In this document: piece after piece, positions 56,561 to 64,000 of the stretch
How the letters are laid out: every line of letters begins with the position of its first letter
Position numbering within the stretch: position 1 is the stretch's first letter
From: Forficula auricularia
Lineage: Eukaryota; Arthropoda; Insecta; Dermaptera; Forficulidae
Assembly: GCA_024734495.1 (NCBI GenBank)
Contig: JALMQS010000828.1
Coordinates: 3,149,101-3,213,100, forward strand
Reading direction: 5' to 3'
Length of the DNA stretch: 64,000 nt
Position numbers and translations under genes: made by a program
Notes under the pieces: generated by a model
What the model was told of the DNA's origin: nothing
The model's database searches: none
Seen by the model: the letters and a program-made list of their open reading frames with translations, nothing else

Positions 56561-57640
56561 ATTATTTATAATCATGTAGGGGGTTAGTTTTTGTATTTTT
56601 AGTCTTCTGGGCCCACGGATTATGCATACATAATTTGGTTGAGTTTGCTCAAATGGCCTAGATTTTTAATTATTAACCCACCGTCCAACCCCCCTTAATT
56701 TTGGGTCAATATGCACCAAAATCTAATCAGTTCTTAATCTCAATTCACCAAAACTACGTGTGAAATTTGCTTTTGATATTCCCACTAGTTTTTGAGCTAG
56801 CTTATCCACAAAATTTGGTAACGTACAGACTAACTAACTAACAGACAGACTAACAGACTAGCTAACAGACATTTTGACAAAACAATTATTATCTCGAAAA
56901 ATATAATATTTTCGATGTTCACTTATTAGGGCTTTTTTGTAGAGCAGAATGCCATGGTTTCGCTCAATTTTTTAAATCAAAATAGTTTCAGCCGTTTTTG
57001 TGAAAGAAGGAAAAAAAACACTTTTTTAATGCACGATTACAATACCTTGACCATACCATGTAAGGTAAAGTAAAATGAATGAATTTTCAATTATTCATCA
57101 AATATTAAAAACTTTCAGATGTTTTGAGCGTAAATTATGGCTAACAATCCTTGAGAAATCCATTTTTGTGTCTTTTCTAAGCAAAACTACAAATATTTGA
57201 AGAATTTTGAAGAGGGGGGGGGGGGTCCAGGAAAATAGGAATAGTAACAGAAATACAGGTATTCAATGAAAAAAATACAAAAAATATCAAAATAAATACA
57301 TGTTTATTTAAAATAACAAATTAATTGTCAACTTTGACTATAGCTAGAAATAACAAAGATTTGTAAATGTTTTTATCAACTAGATACAAAACTGACTCAT
57401 AAAATGCCAAAATATAATATAATATAATATTAAATAATATAATAATATTAATATAATATTAAAATAAAATACGTTTCATTATTAATTGGAATGGATGGAA
57501 ATTGTTTTTTGACAAAGATTAATTAAATGAGCCACTGAGCAAGTCAAAATAAATTGACGAAACGTCTGGCCCATTTACTAAAAATTCTGTGTTTTTAATT
57601 TTTTTTTTTTTTTTTAATGCAATCGAATGCAAGAAGGGGT
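56561..57640. repeat. Intergenic dispersed repeats
   Basis: 56570-56700 is a copy of the 'ggttagtttttgtattttta' repeat. 56820-57085 is family D. Near 57523-57578 the + strand carries TAAATGAGCCA, CTGAGCA, GTCA/TGAC stem, GAAAC, GTC and TGGCCCATTTA, a degenerate hammerhead-like motif with an 11-position stem I (one mismatch). Confidence 0.6.
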
Positions 57641-58390
57641 GCACCAGTAAAGATGTAGCCCCTATGGATCTCGAAAGACCCTTGCATTACCGAAGAGAAG
57701 GGAAAGTTGATTAAGAGAGAGGATGTAGACGCAGGTGTCTATGCACCCTGGTTTTGAAGGTTTGAAGATCATAGGTGCTGGGAAAGATAGAGGCTGGGAG
57801 AGAGTTCCAGTTCCTTGAAGTCATGGGGATATATGTATTCGCGAATGAAGTGGTCCGGCACTTTTCCAATTTGACAGCGAAAGAGTGTTGGGAGTCGGCA
57901 AAACGTGTGCTGCGTGCAAAGCATGCTTTGGGGGGAATTATTGATTTTATCTCGTCAGAGCACCTGCCGTGATAGTATCTATAGAAGAGGGAAAGGGCAG
58001 AGACATCTCTTCGATGAGCTAGCGAGTCGAGGGAGTCGGTGAGGGTAGAATCGTCAATTAGCCTGACGGCTCGTTTCTGAATTGCATCAAGGGTAGCAAG
58101 AGAATATTTTGAGGCTCCTCTCCATAGATGAGAGCCGTATTCGAGACAGGGGGCGGATTTGGGCCTTGTAGATGGTGAGAAGTTGTGGGGGTTTGTAAAA
58201 TCGCTTGGACCTGAATAAGAAGCCAATCTTCCTTGCTGCAGATTTCGCCACAGAGGAGATGTGTTCATTCCAAGACAGGTCAGATGCGACAGAGACGCCC
58301 AACATGGATAGGCTGTCACACATTTTCAGGGTATTCGAATCGAAGTGAATATCAGGGAAATCTCTATTTACGCGCCTAGAATAGATAATT
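57640..58390 (-). mobile_element. Jockey/CR1-like retrotransposon fragment (subfamily B)
   Basis: Minus strand: MLGVSVASDLSWNEHIS (58303 region), then after a frameshift CLEYGSHLWRGASKYSLATL and AIQKRAVRLIDDSTLTDSLD, and the SFANTYIPMTSRNWNSLPAS part shared with 29530-29935. The 3' tail is poly-A (T run 57601-57616 on +). 5'-truncated with at least one frameshift. Confidence 0.88.
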
Positions 58391-58630
58391 TTTGTCCAAT
58401 TCCCTGCTATTCATGTTATAAATTTATTATATGGATCCGAATAATACAACATTTATAAAAAGGGTTTGTTAATATTTCTGAAGCTTTAGTTGGGATGGCG
58501 ATTATTAATTGAAAATTATTTTAATAAATACACGATGTTTAGCACTATTGGGTCTATATCATATTTCTTTAGAATTGGAAACCTAAACGTTGCGAAAAAT
58601 TATTATTTAATTTTAAAATTGTACAATGAT
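58391..58630. other. Short AT-rich spacer
   Basis: Nothing recognised. Confidence 0.3.
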
Positions 58631-58631
58631 A

Positions 58632-58661
58632 GTGTGTGTGTGTGTGTGTGAGTGTGTGTTT
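58632..58661. repeat. (TG)n microsatellite
   Basis: About 14 TG units with one interruption. It abuts the 3' end of the R1-clade fragment. A shorter TG tract lies at the other end (59286-59296). Confidence 0.9.
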
Positions 58662-59285
58662 CGCGGATGGAGGGAATCTTCTAAAGACTCCCTGCGGCCC
58701 GTACCACGGAATAATGTGGGATTCTTACCCATTAAACCTTTCTACCCTCTCTTCAGCCTCGTCTTCCTACGGGACCGCCTCCCGGCATTAGATTGTGAGA
58801 AGAGGCCTGAGATTGTAGCTCTTGCTTCAGTTTTTCCGGTCATTAGACCTCTTCGTCCACAGATAATTCAAGTTGAATCGGGTCTTGATTTCTGAGCCTT
58901 TCTATTCGCCGAAGTTCTTTCATGGTCTGCGCCGCAAAAGTTGCGACGGCAGACCATTTAACCTAGAGTCCAACATATGGAACACTATGGTTTCTGGGAT
59001 GGGCTCCTCGCCCAGCACTTCCCACACCTCATTGCGCTCTTGTACGAAGCGCGGGCAGCGGAAGAAAACGTGCTCCGCGTCTTCATTAGCATACCTGCAA
59101 CAGGGGCATTCGGTAATGTCTTCGTGACCGAACCTGTGCAGGTATACCCGGAAGCAATCATGTCCACTTAGGAACTGCGTCAAATAGACCGTTCCGTGAC
59201 TTCTGCCCATCCATCTATCAATTTGTGGTATGAGCCTATGTGTCCACCTTCCCTTTTCGGAAATGGTCCACCGGCTTTGCCATGT
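58662..59285 (-). mobile_element. R1-clade retrotransposon 3' fragment inserted in TG/AC repeat
   Basis: Minus strand from ~59280: WQSRWTISEKGRWTHRLIPQ, VYLTQFLSGHDCFRVYLHRF, CPCC...EDAEHVFFRCPRF, the C-terminal region with the Cys/His knuckle of R1-clade polymerases. Open from 59280 to 58920, then 3' UTR. Flanked on both sides by TG repeats, as expected for site-specific insertion into (AC)n. Confidence 0.85.
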
Positions 59286-59319
59286 CTGTGTGTGTCAATA
59301 TGGTAATTTCATTTAATTA

Positions 59320-59325
59320 TTTATT
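59320..59325 (-). terminator. Poly(A) signal of the ankyrin gene
   Basis: AATAAA on the minus strand 33 bp after the TAA stop, in an AT-rich context, just before the R1-clade fragment. Confidence 0.5.
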
Positions 59326-59357
59326 TAATTAAATAAGGAGGATTATTTGTCAGGATG

Positions 59358-60619
59358 TTAAAGGGACGACAAATAATCCACAATAGATTTATTTCTTCTC
59401 TCTCTAGCCAAATCTAATGGAGTTCTATTCTCTTCATCTCTTAAACTTCTATCCGCCCCCTTCTCTATTAATAATTTCACTATTTCCAATTTATCATAAT
59501 CAACTGCCCAATGTAGTGGTGTGTTTTTGCCATTATTTTGATGGTTGATGTTCGCCCCCTTGTCCAGCAACGCTTTGACTACATGGACATTACCATTGTA
59601 GGAGGCATACATTAAGGGTGTTGCATTAGAAGAACTCTTTGCATCCACATCCACTCCTTTGGACAACAAGAATTCAACAATGTCTAATTGTCCTTTGGCC
59701 GATGCATAATGCAGAGGAGTCAAATTAGGATAATTTTCATTCTTTGCATGAATAGCGGAGGGGTTTTTGCAATGCCAATATTTCACCCCATTAAGGGACC
59801 CTTTCTCTGATGCTTGGAAAATATTTTCACTTCCATCTTGATCAAATATTTGTTCACAAAATTCTTGAATCTAAAATTAAATAAAATAAATAAACTTAAA
59901 TTACATCATAATCAAAACTCATCGAAATGTTGACATTTTCATATTATTAAAAAATTATTAATATTATTTGTTAGAAAAATTTCAATCGTAAAGTAGTAAA
60001 AATAAATAAATAAATCAACTCACCCTTTTTTCAATTCAGAATTTTCTTTTTCCAATATAGATTTGCCATTCTTTTCTTCATTGACCTAAATAAATAAATA
60101 AATACTTAAATATATAATAACTTATTTACAAATAAATAAATAAATAAATAAACTCACTCTTTTTTTCAATTCAGAATTTTCTTTTTCCAATATAGATTTG
60201 CCATTCTTTTCTTCATTGACCTAAATAAATAAATAAATTTAAATAATAACTTAAATATATAACTTATATATTAATAAATAAATAAATAAATAAACTTACA
60301 GATTGATTCAATTCCACAATTGTTGATTTTAATTTAATTAATTCGTTTTCATCTTCAATGATCTAAGCAAATAAATAAATCAATAAATATATTTATAATA
60401 AATAATTTACCAATATAATAAATAAATAAATAAACTCACCCTTTGGTTTAATTCTTTTTGTAATTCAGTTTTACTATTTTTTTCTTCAATGATCTGAACA
60501 AATAAATAAATTATGACTTAAATATATAACTTTTTTACCAATAATAAATAAATAAATAAACTTACAAGCTTATAAAAATGTTCAATTTTTTCATCCATTA
60601 ATTTGATCTGATTCATCAT
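59358..60619 (-). CDS. Coiled-coil plus ankyrin-repeat protein with mini-exon array
   Basis: Exons in transcript order: 60619-60566 (54 nt), 60493-60440 (54), 60362-60300 (63), 60220-60158 (63), [60085-60024, 62 nt, probably skipped], 59870-59358. All use consensus AG acceptors and GTAAGT/GTGAGT donors in phase 0. Without the 62-nt exon the product is 248 residues. The first exon starts ATGATG directly after an acceptor-like TTTAG, so it may be the start or an internal exon. The N-terminus is Glu/Lys/Leu/Asn-rich and likely coiled coil. The last exon has about four ankyrin repeats (TPLHYASAKGQLDIVEFLLS; TPLMYASYNGNVHVVKALLD; TPLHWAVDYDKLEIVKLLIE; TPLDLARERRNKSIVDYLSS). Ankyrin repeats bind proteins, and the partner is unknown. 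Introns are almost pure (TTTA)n. An upstream promoter or leader is not identified. Confidence 0.8.
60024..60085 (-). pseudogene. Duplicated mini-exon with 1-nt deletion
   Basis: Identical over the first 60 nt to the exon at 60158-60220, but its A run is one base shorter, giving 62 nt instead of 63 before the GTGAGT donor. Splicing it in would shift the frame and stop early in the ankyrin exon; skipping it keeps the frame. Confidence 0.75.
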
Positions 60620-61100
60620 CTAAATAAATAAATTTGGGAATGGATTAACAATTCAATATATTATAATAAATAAATAAATAAATTTGAATATAAATATTTT
60701 ATAATTTTTATTTCTAATATATATAAATATAGTATGGGTCAAATATTGGTTAGACATTTTTGAATTCTTCAAATTCCAATAAATAAAATATTAATTTTGA
60801 TTTTTCTAAACAAGATTTTGGCTAAAATCGACCAACCGGAAGTAACTGTGTAACAATTCATAGCCAGATTTATCAAGTTTCTCCTCATTTTCAGATAAAA
60901 TGCATCTATTTTTTACATTTAATTTCTTATTTAATTTGAATTTCCAATCTGTTTTTCTGGGTAGAATCGAGTAATCAAATTTTGGCCAAATCTCAAGACA
61001 TCTCACCATGGGGAGAGTCGAAAAATCTCCAAAATTGCTTCACGTATTTTAGAGACCCCCTAAGGTTCATTTTGTATTTCGTTAATTTTTTAAAGGTGGA
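60620..61100. other. Possible upstream sequence of ankyrin gene
   Basis: A minus-strand frame at 61009-60806 (67 codons, starting MVRCLEIWPKFDYS) has no recognisable domain. It could be a 5' exon or chance; I see no convincing donor joining it to 60619. Confidence 0.25.

Positions 61101-61105
<5 letters not shown>

Positions 61106-61170
<65 letters not shown>
61106..61170. repeat. (TA)n microsatellite
   Basis: About 32 TA units, immediately next to the MITE at 61170. Open frames through it on both strands are artefacts. Confidence 0.95.
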
Positions 61171-61171
<1 letters not shown>

Positions 61172-61776
61172 TGCCCCGCAAAAAAAGTGGCCCACTTGAA
61201 AATCTTAGGGATGGTGTCATATTAATTTGGTCAAGTTCTGATGATATGATCACTATTAATAACATCACTAAAAAGAGAAGAAATAAAAATAATTTTTAAG
61301 AAAAAATAAAACCGACTTCAAAAATTAAATGCAACAAATAAAATACACTAAAAGGTAAAATAATTATTAACTTATTTAGTTACAACTAAACTACGAAATA
61401 TTAACATGAAATTACTTTTTTAAGTCGGTGCCAAACATATACCTTTTATGAATCGCATTGGCACCGAGTACAAAAAGTAATTTCATGTTAATATTTCGTA
61501 GTTTAGTTGTAACTAAATAAGTTAATAATTATTTTATAACTTTTAGTGTATTTTATTTGTTGCATTTAATTTTTTTGAAGTCGGTTTTATTTTTTTCTTA
61601 AAAATTATTTATTCATAAATTTGTTTTTTAGATTTAATATTGTTTTTTTTTTATTAAACTATTACAAATTATCAGTATTTAGATACATTTGAATATAAAT
61701 AATTTTTAAAGAAAAAAAACCATATGAAAGGAAAAAATTGAAATTTTTCAAGTGGGCCACTTTTTTGCGGGGCAGT
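61170..61776. mobile_element. Foldback MITE with TIR ACTGCCCCGC
   Basis: Ends ACTGCCCCGCAAAAAAAGTG and its complement CACTTTTTTGCGGGGCAGT (TIR at least 33 bp). It contains an inner inverted pair (about 61310-61430 and 61463-61600) of the 'accgacttcaaaaa' family also at 11767-12160. It is inserted into the TA repeat. Confidence 0.85.
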
Positions 61777-61799
61777 GTATATAAATTTGAAGTGCAATT

Positions 61800-62115
61800 T
61801 TCTTAGTTTCTGGTTAGAGAATGGAGGGGCGGGGGTGGGGGCGTGGGGATTGCGTAGCGTAGTGCTACGCAGCGTCGGGTGGCTTCGGTCGGGTTCGGCT
61901 ACGACCGCTGCGGTGCTGGGGGCGGCGGCGACGTCGACGTCGACTTCGCTGCAGACGCTCAGTGTTTTGTTTGTCCGGCTGCTGGCCGCCCACCGCCTAC
62001 ACAGCGCCGATCATCCCCTAGCCAGTAGGCCAACCCTCTAACCGAGTTAATTCTCTGTCACTTTTACCACACGCGAGTGAACTTTACAGTGAATCCGATG
62101 AACAATCCAATCGAG
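61800..62115. promoter_or_regulatory. GC/CpG-rich island, possible promoter
   Basis: The composition changes abruptly to GC-rich with many CpG (e.g. GGGCGGCGGCGACGTCGACG) in DNA otherwise ~70% AT. Contains CTCAGTG near 61959. It is followed by conserved-looking non-repetitive sequence and a donor-like ACAG|GTGCGT at 62258/62259 on +. It may be the promoter and leader exon of a gene extending right of the window. The 88-codon frame here has no recognisable domain. Confidence 0.4.
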
Positions 62116-63600
62116 TGAATCCCTCCTTATACACTTTCATTTTTTTTTTTTGTTATTATTTATTTTTATTTATTTTTTAATTTTAAAGTGAAAATAACTG
62201 CGAGTGCCAGTGGGACATAAATGATGCGACATTTCCGCGTGATTGGATGACGAGACAGGTGCGTAGCGATCTTTTTTTAAAGGAGACATTAACGCCTGAC
62301 CCACCTTCCGTCCCAAGAGAGAGGGCGGCCAGCCATCCACCCTCACACAATCTCTTTAAAACCCTCGACATTTACGGGTGATAATTGGATCGAATTACAA
62401 TCGAGAGAGCGGACGTTTGGCAAAGAGCTCGATTCGGTTAGCCAGAGAGGAATTTAGCTGGCAAAATGGCTAAATTTATGGTGCTCACCCGATCTCCCGG
62501 TACTCGAGCCACGATTTTTTTTATAATCCACTCGACGTGAATTTAAATAAGCTAATGAATGAATTAGCCGGGCAAAAAACGAACGTATCCTAAATCGAAA
62601 TACTTCATCCTTATCGAAGCAATCACGAAAAAATCATTTCAAAACTTTGTTCCCAATTTATTTATTCATGGGAATTGTTCACATTTTAACTCATACGACT
62701 TTAAAACTGAATAAATAAAATATTAGACCATATCAAGAATGTTCATTTTTTTAATAATCTTGTATTTAGCACTCCACTACAAAATTTCAAGCATCCATCC
62801 CCTATTATTTAAAAAAAGCAATAAAATTAAAAAAAAATCACATCAAATAATGCGTCAAATTTTTATTAACTATGACTTCTAGTGAATGAAACTCAGTTAA
62901 TGTTTTAATCTTTCCCAAATTCTGCAAGATTCAACTTCATCAATATCTGGACTTAAACTCAACCCTTGAATATTTTTTTATTGGCGCATTGACTTTTGCG
63001 GTCATTAGCGCCTTCACCCTTGAATACTTCTCTTTATAATGATTGTGGAAACTCTAATAAACTAGAGAATTCTTTTGAGAAATCAAAATATTTCTAGTTT
63101 ATTCATTAAGTATCGGCTTCTAATTCTGAACCCATTATCAAGTGATAATTAAGGGTAAAAGTAAAAACTTTTTCCAAGACTCCATACCATTCTCGCAATT
63201 TTTAATTTTTTTTATCAATTGTATTGCCAGCAAACGGCTAGAGCTAGAAAATTAAAACTTTCAAAAATAGGTCCAGTTTATTATATAAACTTATGTGTTA
63301 AATTTAAACTCATTAACTATTGTATTTGACACTATGATTGAATATTTTCTGATTTTGTGCATTTTTGTCACTGGAACCTTACATTTTTTGAGTTATCATG
63401 AGTATAGGAATCCTTATACACAAAGAGACAGAAAAAATGTTAATACTTCACAGTTTTTTTGACATTCATAAATATCAACAAAAAAAAAATGGGAATTAGT
63501 AAACTCACTATTCCGAGAAATTGGATATAGATCGAATCAACAATGAATCTGATCTGTTAAAATTCTGTTAAAACTCACTTTGGATTAGATGACTCGATAT
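62116..63600. other. No gene recognised
   Basis: 62200-62520 is moderately GC-rich and unique-looking; the rest is AT-rich. No coding exon with known similarity was found on either strand. Confidence 0.4.
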
Positions 63601-64000
63601 CAATTTCACAACATCATTCATTGTATTTATTTATGTGAAACCTACCTAGTAGTTTAATCAACTCTTATCTAAAATGTTTCACCTAGAACCGACACCAAGT
63701 TCTTTAAAAATTATCATTCATTATAGGCTGAGTTGACACTTGAAAAAAAATTCAATCGAATAGAGAACCTCCGCCTTTTTTCAAGTCGGTTAAAAATAGC
63801 TGGAGAATTGAAGACCTTAGTGGATAAACATGTTAAGTTACAAATAAACAAAACTTAGGGAAAATAGTCTTAAAGTTCACCTGTTACCTTTATGTTATAC
63901 TTAACTATAATTCTATAACCATGAACATGGCATTTTTTGGAACTTTTTGAATTAAAACACATTATACAGTAAAGTAACTAAGTAAACTAAAAAAATCTTT
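63601..64000. repeat. Dispersed repeat pieces
   Basis: 63618-63705 is an inverted copy of the unit at 35805-35895. 63745-63800 matches 11055-11110 ('cctccgccttttttcaagtc' type). The end of the window is AT-rich. Confidence 0.65.

Noticed and set aside
60982..61299. Long IYIYIY frames on both strands
   Set aside because: (TA)n microsatellite read-through.
61775..62041. 88-codon frame in the GC-rich island
   Set aside because: GC-rich sequence has few stops by chance; no domain is visible.
1..64000. CRISPR array, operon, bacterial insert or riboswitch
   Set aside because: No spacer-repeat arrays or prokaryotic gene organisation; introns and polyadenylation signals mark eukaryotic DNA.

Overview
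The window is AT-rich, repeat-dense animal nuclear DNA, most likely from an insect or other arthropod. The evidence is spliceosomal introns with GT-AG borders, an animal type I fatty acid synthase (FAS) gene layout, Tc1 and mariner transposons, R1-, R2-, RTE- and jockey/CR1-like non-LTR retrotransposon remnants, and tRNA-derived SINEs. I cannot name the species. One 100-base run of N (14894-14993) marks an assembly gap.

Layout. Positions 1-14590 hold no recognisable host gene, only transposon remnants: an R2-like fragment, a nearly complete Tc1-like element with ~180 bp terminal inverted repeats, several long hairpin repeats and a jockey-like fragment. Positions ~14608-53840 (+ strand) are dominated by one large gene. 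I resolved 30 exons (16676-53840) by frame, splice phase and homology. They join into 5,775 nt, 1,924 codons plus a stop, with every phase matching. The predicted protein follows the animal FAS order: C-terminal ketosynthase (KS), malonyl/acyltransferase (MAT), dehydratase (DH), pseudo-methyltransferase/structural region, enoylreductase (ER), ketoreductase (KR), thioesterase (TE). The N-terminal KS part is not in the visible sequence and probably lies in or near the assembly gap. The introns are filled with a truncated mariner, SINEs, hairpin MITEs and retrotransposon pieces.

The main discovery candidate is that this FAS-like gene is open and spliceable but appears stripped of catalysis almost everywhere. 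The KS lysine of KSxxGH is Asn. The DH histidine of HxxxGxxxxP is Thr. The glycine-rich nucleotide-binding loops of both ER and KR are gone, as is the KR Ser/Tyr/Asn set. The acyl carrier protein with its DSL serine is missing. The TE nucleophile is Ala in GVAWG and its His is not found. Only the MAT keeps its Ser (GHSVGE), His (AYHS) and Arg. This looks like a retained multidomain pseudo-synthase rather than a lipid-making enzyme.

Downstream (53.8-64 kb) are repeats, a jockey-like fragment, and an R1-clade fragment flanked on both sides by TG repeats. On the minus strand there is a small multi-exon gene coding for a coiled coil followed by ankyrin repeats. Its coiled coil is built from 54/63-nt mini-exons repeated every ~125-140 bp, one of which is a fresh duplicate carrying a 1-nt deletion. 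A GC- and CpG-rich patch near 61.8-62.1 kb may be the promoter of a neighbouring gene. A recurring structural motif resembling the hammerhead ribozyme core appears in several dispersed repeats.
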